64,000 nt of DNA, from contig NZ_JAHUWT010000005.1 of the NCBI RefSeq assembly GCF_019218885.1, positions 248,001 through 312,000 on the forward strand. Direction: 5' to 3'. This document shows, one piece after another, positions 8,891-16,884 of this stretch. Below the pieces are notes generated by a model, which worked only from the letters and a program-made list of their open reading frames with translations, did not search any database and was not told the origin of the DNA. Position numbers and translations under genes: made by a program. Every line of letters begins with the position of its first letter. The stretch's first letter is position 1. The DNA is from Bordetella sp. BOR01 (GTDB lineage: Bacteria; Pseudomonadota; Gammaproteobacteria; Burkholderiales; Burkholderiaceae_B).

Positions 8891-10054
8891 ATGGCCGACA
8901 AGATCCAGCGGTGCCTAAGCATCAGCGACCTGCAAGCTCGCGCCCGGCGCTATTTGCCGCGCGTGATATACGACTATCTCGAGGGCGGCGCGGACGACGA
9001 GGAATGCCTGGCCGAGAACCCCGCGCGCCTGCGGCGGCACAAGCTGCGCCCGCGATGCCTGGTGGACATATCCGAGCGGTCGCAGCAGGTGTCGGTGTTC
9101 GGCCGCACGTATCGTTCGCCGTTCGGCATCAGCCCCATGGGCATGTTGGGCATGGTGCGGCAAGAAGGCGACCTGGCGCTGGCGAAGGTGGCGGCGCAGT
9201 CGGGCATCCCCTTTATCCTGTCGGGCGCCAGCAATGCATCGATCGAGTCGGTGGCGCGCCACGCGCCGGGAAGCTGGCTGCAGTTCTATCCGTGCAAGGA
9301 CTTGGCAATCGAGCGCGATATCCTGGCCCGGGCCGCAGGCGCGGGTATCGAGACCTTGGTCATCGCGGTCGATGTGCCGCTGCATTCCAAGCGTGAGCGT
9401 AATATCCGCAGCGGCTGGGTGCGGCCGTACAAGCCATCGCCCGCCGTCATCCTGGAAGCACTGCGGCATCCGCTGTGGGTGGCGCGCTACCTGCGCCATG
9501 GCATACCGGTGATGGAGAACTTCCTGCCTTATGCGCCCGCGGGCATCGGTGCGCGCGAGCTGACCGGGTTCTATGCATCGCAAGTGCCGGCGCCGCACCA
9601 GTGGTCCATGATCGAGCGCTTGCGGCGCCAATGGAAGGGCAGCCTGGTCCTGAAGGGCATCCTGGCCGCCGATGATGCGCGGCTGGCAGCCGCGGCCGGC
9701 ATCGACGGGGTGATCGTGTCGAACCACGGCGGGCGCCAGCTGGACCGCAGCGTGGCGGCCATCGACGCGCTGCCCGAGGTGGTAGATGAGGTGGGCGCGC
9801 ACATGACGGTGATGTTCGACAGCGGAATACGCCGCGGCTCGGATATCGCCGTGGCGCTCAGCCTGGGCGCCCGGCTGTGTTTCGCGGGCCGGGCCGCGGC
9901 GTATGGGCTGGCCGCCTTCGGTGCTGCCGGCGCCCAGCGGGCGGTGGATATTCTGTGCACCGAACTGGACCTGACCCTGGGGCAGATCGGATGCCCCGAC
10001 GTGAACGCGCTGGGCCTCAAGTTTCTTTGGCAGGCGCGCGCCGGGCTACCCTGA
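8891..10054 (+). CDS. FMN-dependent alpha-hydroxyacid dehydrogenase (LldD/MdlB family)
   Basis: 387 aa TIM-barrel flavoenzyme that oxidises an (S)-2-hydroxyacid to a 2-oxoacid. The active-site base is H279 in VSNHGGRQLD; FMN-binding segments PFGISPMGM and MFDSGIRRGSD are present. The ATG at 8891 follows AGGAGCAAAC, and the frame upstream overlaps the previous gene without family similarity. It is the last gene of the operon, 23 bp from the convergent gntR gene. Lactate, mandelate or glycolate-type substrates are all possible. With the ThDP and aldehyde dehydrogenase genes it resembles the mandelate pathway. Confidence 0.92.
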   Translation: MADKIQRCLSISDLQARARRYLPRVIYDYLEGGADDEECLAENPARLRRHKLRPRCLVDISERSQQVSVFGRTYRSPFGISPMGMLGMVRQEGDLALAKVAAQSGIPFILSGASNASIESVARHAPGSWLQFYPCKDLAIERDILARAAGAGIETLVIAVDVPLHSKRERNIRSGWVRPYKPSPAVILEALRHPLWVARYLRHGIPVMENFLPYAPAGIGARELTGFYASQVPAPHQWSMIERLRRQWKGSLVLKGILAADDARLAAAAGIDGVIVSNHGGRQLDRSVAAIDALPEVVDEVGAHMTVMFDSGIRRGSDIAVALSLGARLCFAGRAAAYGLAAFGAAGAQRAVDILCTELDLTLGQIGCPDVNALGLKFLWQARAGLP

Positions 10055-10077
10055 AAGAAGCCGCGTGCAAGCGGGTT

Positions 10078-10893
10078 CTATGCCCGCCGTAGCTTCATGT
10101 TGAAGCGGAATTTGTCAGCTGGATAGAGATTGACCGAGACTTCAGCGACCTTGTCCGAAGTGTTCTTGTACGTGCGCCGCACTTCGACCACGCTGGAGCC
10201 GGCTTCGACTTGCAGGCCATCGGCCAGTTCGTCGGGTACCGGCCGCACCCGCAGCATCTGTTCGACTTCTACCAGGCGTTCGCCGTATATGTCTTCGATC
10301 AGGCGCCAGATAGGGCCGCGTTGCCGCCCCATCATGCGTTCCACGCCGGCATACTCGGCGGCAACGAAGACCTCGGTCCAGCAAATGGGTGGGGAGGCGG
10401 GATCATTGCCAAGGCGGAAGCCCTGCAGGCGCAGCCAGCGTTGCCGAGGCGGCAATTCGGCTTCGTCGAACGTCACGTCTTCGCTATTGACGACATCGGT
10501 GCTGTCCACCGCATATTGGCTTTCGGTGGCATATGCGATCAGTTCGTCGATGGAGGCAACCCGGTGGACATTGAACGGCGTGCTGGGTTGCGGCGGCATC
10601 ACTGTGGTGCCCGAACCTTGCCGCGAAGAGACCAGGCCGTCGGCGCGCAGTTGCCGCAGGGCTTCGCGCACGGTGTGGCGGCTGACCGTGAAGCGCTCGG
10701 CCAGTTCTTCTTCGGTGGGCAATTGAGAGCCCACCGGGAATACGCCGCGGATGATGTCGCCGCGCAGGTGTTGAACCAGTTGTCGGTACAAGGGTTCGCC
10801 CGAGATGAACGGACGCGATGAAAGAGAGCGGGGGCGCCGCCCGGCCTTTGCAGGTGTGCGTGCAACTTGAACGGACTTCTTGGCTCCAGGCAT
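10078..10893 (-). CDS. GntR-family regulator, HutC/UTRA subfamily
   Basis: 271 aa. A basic N-terminal extension of about 30 residues precedes a GntR winged helix (AERFTVSRHTVREALRQL region, residues about 66-85), then a UTRA ligand-binding domain ending in NLYPADKFRFNMKLRR. It is transcribed away from the cupin operon. The shared intergenic region holds two copies of the GTACGTAC-type palindrome, which also occurs in two other control regions of the window. I infer that it represses the operons at 2358-3317, 3742-10054, 11132-14482, 14549-18059 and 18210-19466, and possibly itself. The UTRA ligand is probably a pathway intermediate. Confidence 0.93.
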   Translation of the reverse strand: MPGAKKSVQVARTPAKAGRRPRSLSSRPFISGEPLYRQLVQHLRGDIIRGVFPVGSQLPTEEELAERFTVSRHTVREALRQLRADGLVSSRQGSGTTVMPPQPSTPFNVHRVASIDELIAYATESQYAVDSTDVVNSEDVTFDEAELPPRQRWLRLQGFRLGNDPASPPICWTEVFVAAEYAGVERMMGRQRGPIWRLIEDIYGERLVEVEQMLRVRPVPDELADGLQVEAGSSVVEVRRTYKNTSDKVAEVSVNLYPADKFRFNMKLRRA

Positions 10894-10998
10894 GGCGTCG
10901 ATTCTACATCACGCCCCTGGGCCCGAACGCCCTGGCGGTTGGCGTGGCCGGCGGCCGCCAGCCGCGGCGACGTGCACCGCCAGGAGAAGAAATTAAAC

Positions 10999-11010
10999 AT
11001 GTTCGTACAA
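10999..11010. promoter_or_regulatory. GntR-type operator, copy 3 (ATGTTCGTACAA)
   Basis: Imperfect palindrome 106 bp upstream of the gntR start codon, on the gntR side of the divergent region. It may mediate autoregulation. Confidence 0.58.
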
Positions 11011-11063
11011 CTTATTGGTGATAACACTGATAGATAACAGGGATGATGGTGTTAGCATTATTG

Positions 11064-11075
11064 TTGTACGTACAA
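11064..11075. promoter_or_regulatory. GntR-type operator, copy 4 (TTGTACGTACAA)
   Basis: Perfect 12-base palindrome, the best of the six copies. It begins five bases after TAGCAT (11053-11058), a possible -10 box of the cupin operon; no good -35 is seen. The position over the transcription start fits repression. Confidence 0.68.
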
Positions 11076-11131
11076 GCGCAGAATAATACCGCCGCCGTCG
11101 AACCGGGACGGCCAACCAGGAGGAGATATCC

Positions 11132-11653
11132 GTGAGCAACCCTGCCGAAGTTCCTTCCGCCGCAGCCCGGCTGCGGTTCTCCATGCGCAACCTGCCCTTG
11201 CTGGAAGGCGGCGCCACCATGGACCTGCTGGGTTTGTCGCCCATGCTGTGGGCGCATTCCAAGGTCTATTCGTCGGGCGGCGAAAACGCGCTGCACAGCC
11301 ACGAAATCGAAGACCACGTCTTCCTGGTGCTTCAGGGCGTAGCCATCTTTCACTTTGAAGATGAAAGCACGACCACCGTGCGCGCATTCGAGGGTGTGAC
11401 CTTGCCGCGCGGCACGCGGTACCGGTTCAGGGCCGACGAAGCGCAGGGCAACCTGGTGATGTTCCGCGTCGGCGCCGCCGCCGTAAAGGATTCGACCGAT
11501 CTGCATCCGAAGTTCGGCATTCCGAACGAGGCCATGCAAAGCCGTTCCGACCCGCAGGGCCGCCACGCCGCCGGCGACGCCAGTAAAAACGGTGTTGCCG
11601 CGCAGCCCACCGTGTTCAAGACCGGCGCATTTTTTGCCCCCGACAGCGACTGA
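11132..11653 (+). CDS. Cupin-domain protein
   Basis: 173 aa small beta-barrel protein. The start is GTG, supported by the strong ribosome site AGGAGGAG just upstream; no ATG competes. The metal-binding cupin motif is H-S-H-E-I-E (ALHSHEIEDHVFLVLQG) with the second motif around FEGVTLPRGTRYRF. It heads a four-gene operon with Bug, amidohydrolase and Bug genes. Such proteins are isomerases, dioxygenases or ligand sensors; the enzymatic role cannot be decided here. The C-terminal 50 residues after the barrel are of low complexity and look disordered. Confidence 0.85.
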   Translation: MSNPAEVPSAAARLRFSMRNLPLLEGGATMDLLGLSPMLWAHSKVYSSGGENALHSHEIEDHVFLVLQGVAIFHFEDESTTTVRAFEGVTLPRGTRYRFRADEAQGNLVMFRVGAAAVKDSTDLHPKFGIPNEAMQSRSDPQGRHAAGDASKNGVAAQPTVFKTGAFFAPDSD

Positions 11654-11667
11654 TCACAGAGGCCACC

Positions 11668-12636
11668 ATGTTTCGTCGAACTTTCCTGCGCGCTTCCGCG
11701 GCTGCGCTTGCCGCGATGGCCGCGCGGCCATCCTTTGCGCAACCCTATCCTTCGCGCCCGCTGACCATGTGGGTTCCCTATGCCGTGGGCGGTAACGGCG
11801 ACCTTACCGCCAGGCTGTTCGCCGACGCGCTGGGCAAGGCGCTGGGGCAGACCGTCATCGTAGGCAACAAGCCCGGTGCCGGCGGCGCGATAGGCGCCAT
11901 GCACGTCATCGGGTCGGCGCCCGACGGCTATACCCTGCTGTTCTCGGCGCCCAGCGTGTTTTCCGTGACTCCGCACCTGGTCAAGGTCAGCTACGGCACC
12001 GGCAGCATCCAGCCCGTGTGCCTGGTCAGCAAGACACCGCTGGTGCTGGTGGTGAAGAAGGGCAGCCGCTTCAAGTCGCTGGCCGATGTCGTGCAGGCGG
12101 CCAAGGCGCAGCCGGGGGCGATATCCATGGGCTATAGCGGCCTGGGCACCCCCAACCACCTGGCCATGCTGGATCTCGAGGCAGTGGGGCAGGTGCGGTT
12201 CAACGGCATCGCGTACAAAGGCTCCAGCCCCATGCTGCAGGACATGCTGGCCGGGCAGATCGAAGTTGCCGCCGACCAGGTATCCACATCCAAGCCGTAT
12301 ATCGAATCGGGCACGCTGATTCCGCTGGCGGTGTTTGGGCCGTTGCAGGCTGCTTTGCCAGGTATTCCGTCGGTGTCGTCGCTGGGGCCCGAACCCTTCG
12401 ATGTGACGACCTACCTGGGGGTTTCGGGGCCGGACAAGATGCCCGGCAACGTCATGCAGACCTTGCAGCAGGCCGCCAGCGCCGCGATCGAGAACGGCCG
12501 CTTCGTCGAAGGCATGAAGGCGATGGGCTCGTTCGTGCAATGGGGCGCATCGCAGGATTACGCACGCATCATGCACAAGGAAGACGATTTCATGCGCACG
12601 ATGGTGGCGGCCGGCCGTATCAAGGCGGAGTCGTGA
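11668..12636 (+). CDS. Bug/TctC-type receptor with Tat-like signal
   Basis: 322 aa. The N-terminus MFRRTFLRASAAAL carries a twin-arginine motif (RRTFLRA) before a hydrophobic stretch and a cleavage site near SFAQ, so Tat export is possible. Family segments PYPSRPLTMWVPYAVGG and PDGYTLLFSAP follow. It starts 14 bp after the cupin gene and ends 2 bp before the amidohydrolase gene. A second Bug gene is last in the same operon. The two are diverged paralogues, so they may bind different compounds. Confidence 0.92.
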   Translation: MFRRTFLRASAAALAAMAARPSFAQPYPSRPLTMWVPYAVGGNGDLTARLFADALGKALGQTVIVGNKPGAGGAIGAMHVIGSAPDGYTLLFSAPSVFSVTPHLVKVSYGTGSIQPVCLVSKTPLVLVVKKGSRFKSLADVVQAAKAQPGAISMGYSGLGTPNHLAMLDLEAVGQVRFNGIAYKGSSPMLQDMLAGQIEVAADQVSTSKPYIESGTLIPLAVFGPLQAALPGIPSVSSLGPEPFDVTTYLGVSGPDKMPGNVMQTLQQAASAAIENGRFVEGMKAMGSFVQWGASQDYARIMHKEDDFMRTMVAAGRIKAES

Positions 12637-12638
12637 CC

Positions 12639-13529
12639 ATGCCGCATTCCAGTGGCCGCGACAGGCTGGAACCGGATCCCGCGCCAGACGATGCGCCGCA
12701 TCCGCCACGTAGCTACACCTTGCCGGCCGGCGCCGTGGATACGCATGCGCACGTCATCGGCACGCAGTGGATAGAGCATCGCAGCTACACCCCGCATCCC
12801 GCGCCGCCGGCTGCCTACCTGAGCATGCTGGACGCCACGGGCATGTCCTACGGTGTCCTGATCCAGGTCAGCGTGCATGGCACCGACAACAGCCTGTTGC
12901 GCGATACCGTCAAGGCCAATCTCGATCGGCTGCGGGGCATTGCGGTGATTCCGCACGACCTGGGCCAGGCCGACCTGCGGGACCTGAAAGACGCCGGCAT
13001 CGTGGGGCTGCGCCTGAACACCACGACCGGCGGCGGCGTGGGCGTGGACGCACTGGCGGATTACGAGGCCATTTGCCGCGAGATGGGCTGGCACCTGCAG
13101 TTCCTGGTCAATGCGGAACAGTTGCCGGCGCTGGCGCCACGCATTGCGCGGTTGCGCGTGCCGGCCGTGTTCGACCACATGGGGTATGTGTCGCCAGACC
13201 TGGCCGGCACCGAAGCCGGGCATACCTTGCTGCAACTGGTGCGCGACGGTGCGTGGGTCAAGTTGTCGGGCGGATTCCGCATTTCGCTGGCGGCGCCGCC
13301 GTACCCGGATGTGATTCCGTTTGCCCGCGCGCTGGCCGAGGCCGCGCCGACCCGGTGCGTGTGGGGGTCGGACTGGCCGCATGTCAGCTTTGGGAAAACC
13401 ATGCCCAACACCGGCGATTTGCTGGACTTGCTGGGGCACTGCGTGCCGGATGCCGCGTTGCGCGATGCGGTCCTGGCCAACAATCCGCAGCGGCTATATG
13501 GATTTGCCGCCACTGGGAGCTCGCATTGA
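12639..13529 (+). CDS. Amidohydrolase, 2-pyrone-4,6-dicarboxylate lactonase-like
   Basis: 296 aa TIM-barrel hydrolase of the LigI-like group (COG3618 type). Visible active-site residues are H36/H38 in VDTHAHVIG, the histidine in FDHMGYV and D245 in WGSDWPHV. Relatives hydrolyse lactones of carboxylated rings or related lactones. The ATG lies two bases after the preceding Bug stop codon, and its own stop overlaps the TTG start of the next Bug gene. A paralogue of equal length lies at 48492, also next to a Bug gene. Confidence 0.88.
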   Translation: MPHSSGRDRLEPDPAPDDAPHPPRSYTLPAGAVDTHAHVIGTQWIEHRSYTPHPAPPAAYLSMLDATGMSYGVLIQVSVHGTDNSLLRDTVKANLDRLRGIAVIPHDLGQADLRDLKDAGIVGLRLNTTTGGGVGVDALADYEAICREMGWHLQFLVNAEQLPALAPRIARLRVPAVFDHMGYVSPDLAGTEAGHTLLQLVRDGAWVKLSGGFRISLAAPPYPDVIPFARALAEAAPTRCVWGSDWPHVSFGKTMPNTGDLLDLLGHCVPDAALRDAVLANNPQRLYGFAATGSSH

Positions 13530-14482
13530 AGACACTCATGCACATGTTGCTGTGCGGCGCGCTGCTGCTGGCGGGCGGGGCGGCGCAAGCAGGCAGCTTT
13601 CCATCCCAACCCATCAAGATCATCGTGGCGTTCGGGCCCGGCAGTGGCGGCGACATCCTGGCCCGCTTGCTGGCGCAGTACCTGCAACCCGAACTGAACA
13701 CTCCCATCGTGGTGGAAAACAAGGTGGGCGCATTGGGGCAGATCGCAACCAGCGCACTGGCGCGCGCCCCGGCCGACGGCTACACCTTGGGCATGGGCAG
13801 TTCGTCCACGCACTCCACCGCAGTGTTCCTGACCAAGAACCTGTCCTATGACCCCATCAAGGACTTTGCCGCGGTGGGCGGCCTGAACAACTACACCTTC
13901 GTCCTGCTGGTGCCCGCGGCTTCCCCTGCCACGACGCCGCAGCAGTTGGTGGAACAATTGCGGGCCAAGAACCAGGCGTTCTATGGCTATGGCAACGCGT
14001 CGGGCCGGGTGGGCGCGGCGCATTTCAACCGGCTGGCCAAACTCAATGCAACCGAGGTGGCGTACAAGAGTTCGCCCGACGCGATGACCGACCTGTCCGC
14101 GGGGCGCGTGGACTTTGTGTTCAGCGACTGGGGGTCTGCCCGGTCGTTCGTGGAAGGAGGGCGGCTGCGCGCGATCGGCGTCATGGCCGACGAGCGTTCG
14201 CCGGTACTGCCGGACCTGCCCGCCGTGGGCGAGGCGTATCCCGGCTTCAACTTCGCCAACTGGGGTGGCCTGATGGCGCCGGCCGGAACGCCGCCGGCCG
14301 TGATCGACACCTTGAATGCTGCCCTGATCAAGGTGCTGAAACAGCCGGAAGTCCAGGAACGCATGGTATCGCTGGGGCTGGAGGTCAAGCCCGGCAGCGC
14401 GCAAGACCTGGCAAAGCTGGTCGCGGATCAGCAGCAGGCCTGGGGGGCGGCGATACGCGAGGCGGGCATACGACCCGACTGA
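13526..14482 (+). CDS. Bug/TctC-type tripartite tricarboxylate receptor
   Basis: 318 aa with a Sec signal peptide (hydrophobic LLCGALLLAGGAA, cleavage near QAG). I favour the TTG start at 13526, which overlaps the preceding stop as TTGA and has GGGAG six bases upstream. The ATG at 13538 would sit 18 bases from that site. Family segments SFPSQPIKIIVAFGPG and ADGYTLGMG are present. It is the last gene of the cupin operon. No transporter membrane genes are adjacent. Confidence 0.9.
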   Translation: MKTLMHMLLCGALLLAGGAAQAGSFPSQPIKIIVAFGPGSGGDILARLLAQYLQPELNTPIVVENKVGALGQIATSALARAPADGYTLGMGSSSTHSTAVFLTKNLSYDPIKDFAAVGGLNNYTFVLLVPAASPATTPQQLVEQLRAKNQAFYGYGNASGRVGAAHFNRLAKLNATEVAYKSSPDAMTDLSAGRVDFVFSDWGSARSFVEGGRLRAIGVMADERSPVLPDLPAVGEAYPGFNFANWGGLMAPAGTPPAVIDTLNAALIKVLKQPEVQERMVSLGLEVKPGSAQDLAKLVADQQQAWGAAIREAGIRPD

Positions 14483-14548
14483 CGAAGCTGCAGGCCAGGG
14501 GGGGGCCGGGCCAGGGGCGGCGCCAGGCCGCACCCGCCGGCCGTGCAT

Positions 14549-15667
14549 TCAGCGTGAAGCCGGCCCATCCAGCAAATCGCGATGCTGGTCCAGTGCCGGC
14601 GATTCCAGCCCGATAGCGGCCGGTTCATGCAGGAAGCGGATCGGGCTGCCGATATGCGGGCGGCCTTTCGCGTCGCGCAATACGATGCCGCGCGCCTGTA
14701 TCTGCGGGTCTTGCAGTGCCTGCGGCAGGGTGTTGACGCCGCCGAAGCACAGGTCCAGCGACTGCAGCCGGGTTTCCCATTCCGCGCGCGTGGCTTGCCG
14801 GAATGTGTCTTCAAGAAATTCCATCACCGGCGCCTGGTGGGGCCCCGGGCCCTGCAGGCACAGCGGTGCCAGGTCGGGGCGGTTCAATGCGCCCAGCAAG
14901 GCATGGACGAACTTGGGTTCCTGGCCCGCCAGCGCGATGTGGCCGCCATCGCGCGTTTGATAGATGCGGTAGAAGGCGCTGCCGCCTGTCGTCCTGTCCT
15001 GGCCGGGTTCGGGCGCCCGGCCCTGGGCAAAGGTGGAGCCCAGCACATTGCGCAGCGCCGCGACCATGCAGTCGGACATGGCGATATCGATGTAATCGCC
15101 CTTGCCGGTGGCCTGGCGGCGCAGCAGCGCCATCAATATGCCGGCCAGGCCTTGCAGCCCGCTCAACAGATCGGCGTAGGGCAGGTTGGGCATGGCGGGT
15201 TTCGCATCGGACCCTGTCGTGAGCATCAGCGCACCGGCCAGCGACTCGATGGCCAGGTCATGCGCGGGGCGATCGCGATACGGGCCATTCTGGCCGAATG
15301 CGCTGATAGAGCAGTACACCAGGCCGGCATTGCGCCGGGCCAGCGTCTGGTAGTCCACCCCCAGGCGCGCGGCGACCCCGGGCCGGAACGACTCGATGAA
15401 CACATCGGCGGAGTCCACCAGCCCCATCAGCGCCGCGCGGTCCGGTTCGCTTTTCAGATCCAGCGCAATGCTTTTTTTCCCGCGGTTGAGATTGCGGAAG
15501 AAGACGGTATGCGGGCCGTCCGACAGGCCGATGTGCCGGCCGGGGTCGCCCTCGCCGGGTTGTTCTATCTTGATGACCTCGGCGCCGTGATCGGCCAGTT
15601 CCAGCGATAGATACGGGCCCGGCAAGAAGTTCGACAGGTCCAGTACGCGCAGCCCCGATAATTTCAT
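14549..15667 (-). CDS. Class III (CaiB/BaiF) CoA-transferase, subunit or paralogue 1
   Basis: 372 aa. These enzymes move CoA between carboxylates through an aspartyl intermediate; the nucleophile is probably D137 in DRPAHDLAIES. The N-terminal GLRVLDLSNFLPGPY and the GKKSIALDLK segment are typical. Its ATG at 15667 overlaps the stop of the upstream CaiB-family gene (ATGA), so the pair is translationally coupled. The frame extends upstream inside that neighbour without family similarity. Adjacent CaiB pairs can form heteromers, as in benzylsuccinate and malate CoA-transferases; that is a possibility here. Confidence 0.92.
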   Translation of the reverse strand: MKLSGLRVLDLSNFLPGPYLSLELADHGAEVIKIEQPGEGDPGRHIGLSDGPHTVFFRNLNRGKKSIALDLKSEPDRAALMGLVDSADVFIESFRPGVAARLGVDYQTLARRNAGLVYCSISAFGQNGPYRDRPAHDLAIESLAGALMLTTGSDAKPAMPNLPYADLLSGLQGLAGILMALLRRQATGKGDYIDIAMSDCMVAALRNVLGSTFAQGRAPEPGQDRTTGGSAFYRIYQTRDGGHIALAGQEPKFVHALLGALNRPDLAPLCLQGPGPHQAPVMEFLEDTFRQATRAEWETRLQSLDLCFGGVNTLPQALQDPQIQARGIVLRDAKGRPHIGSPIRFLHEPAAIGLESPALDQHRDLLDGPASR

Positions 15668-16884
15668 CGCGGGTCCTCTTGGTCGGTGGCGATAAGGGCC
15701 GAAAGCCGGCCGTCTGTGTCGGCGCCCAGCGGTGAACACGCACGCAGCGCCGGACGGTGCCCGTTGAACTTCAAGGGGTTGGCCAGCACATGGAAATCGG
15801 GCTTGGCGGCGTGCTTGACGGTAGACAGCATGCCGCTTTCGTGGAAGAAGTCGGTCTGCAGCGCCTGGGCCAGCCCAAGCACCGGCGCAACCGGCAGCAC
15901 GCCTTCCAGCAACGATAGCCAGTGGCGGGTGGGGTGGCGCTTGAATTCGGCATCCAGCAGTTCGGTCAGGCGGTGGCGGTTCTGGTGGCGTGCCGCGGCG
16001 TCGGTGAATGCCGGCACGGTGGCCAGGTCTTGGCGTTGCAAGGCCTTCAGCAGTGCTTCCCAGAACTTCTGGGTCATGCACATGATGAAAATCCACCCGT
16101 CGGCGGTGGGAAAGGTCTGCACTGGTGTCAGCGAATAATGGCCGCTGCGCGGCTGGCGCTGCGAAAGATGCTTTTCATTGAGGAACCAGGTGGCCGTATA
16201 GCCGAGCTGGTGCAGGGTGACGTCATACAGGCTCGTGTCCACATCGCAGCCCTGGCCGGTCTCGCGCGCCCGCAACAGCGCGGAGAGCAGGCCGACGATC
16301 GACGTGATGCCGGTCATGTGGTCGACAATGGACGGCGCGCCGATACGGGCTGGCGGAGTATCGGGTTCGCCTGTCAGGTGCATGAGGCCGCTTTCGGCTT
16401 GCATCAGGTAGTCGTAGCCCGGCCACGAGGCGCGGCTATTGTCGCGGCCGTAAGCCGATATGTGCACGCAGACGATGGCGGGGTTTACCGCCGACAATGC
16501 GGCGTAGTCCAGCCCCAGCCTGGCGGGCTGGTCGCCGCGCAGGTTGTTCAGCACCACATCGGCTCCGCGCAGCAGTTCTTCGAAGGTGCGCCGGCCCTCG
16601 TCCGACTTGATATCCAGCGAGATGCTGTGCTTGTTGGTGTTCCAGCTCTGGAAATACTGGCTGTCGTCCTGGCCCAGCATGAAAGGCCCGGTTTGGCGCG
16701 AGGGGTCGCCGCGCGTGGCGGGGTTCTCGATCTTGAGGACTTCGGCGCCCAGGTGCGCCAGAAACATAGTGCCATATGGGCCGGCGCCGAACTGCTCGAC
16801 GGCGACGATGCGCACGCCCTGCAGCGGAAGATGGGCGGGGCGGGGCGCGGCTCGCGCGTCGGTATTGCCGCCTGCGGCGCTCAT
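15664..16884 (-). CDS. Class III (CaiB/BaiF) CoA-transferase, subunit or paralogue 2
   Basis: 406 aa, with about 20 extra N-terminal residues compared with its neighbour. The expected aspartate is D158 in WPGYDYLMQAESG. GVRIVAVEQFGAGPYG and KHSISLDIKSDEG match the family. The start at 16884 overlaps the acyl-CoA dehydrogenase stop as ATGA, making three coupled genes. It likely activates a carboxylic acid by CoA transfer so that the upstream dehydrogenase can act on it. Donor and acceptor are unknown. Confidence 0.92.
   Translation of the reverse strand: MSAAGGNTDARAAPRPAHLPLQGVRIVAVEQFGAGPYGTMFLAHLGAEVLKIENPATRGDPSRQTGPFMLGQDDSQYFQSWNTNKHSISLDIKSDEGRRTFEELLRGADVVLNNLRGDQPARLGLDYAALSAVNPAIVCVHISAYGRDNSRASWPGYDYLMQAESGLMHLTGEPDTPPARIGAPSIVDHMTGITSIVGLLSALLRARETGQGCDVDTSLYDVTLHQLGYTATWFLNEKHLSQRQPRSGHYSLTPVQTFPTADGWIFIMCMTQKFWEALLKALQRQDLATVPAFTDAAARHQNRHRLTELLDAEFKRHPTRHWLSLLEGVLPVAPVLGLAQALQTDFFHESGMLSTVKHAAKPDFHVLANPLKFNGHRPALRACSPLGADTDGRLSALIATDQEDPR

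Noticed and set aside
10071-10087. GCGGG/CCCGC hairpin as a terminator between the hydroxyacid dehydrogenase and gntR genes
   Set aside because: Short arms, overlap with the end of the gntR coding sequence and no T-run.
12767-14482. A 571-residue fusion protein
   Set aside because: The first part is an off-frame reading of the amidohydrolase gene; Bug similarity and the signal peptide begin at the TTG at 13526.
14549-16096. A longer CoA-transferase with an N-terminal extension
   Set aside because: The extension overlaps the upstream CaiB gene in another frame; family similarity starts at the coupled ATG at 15667.
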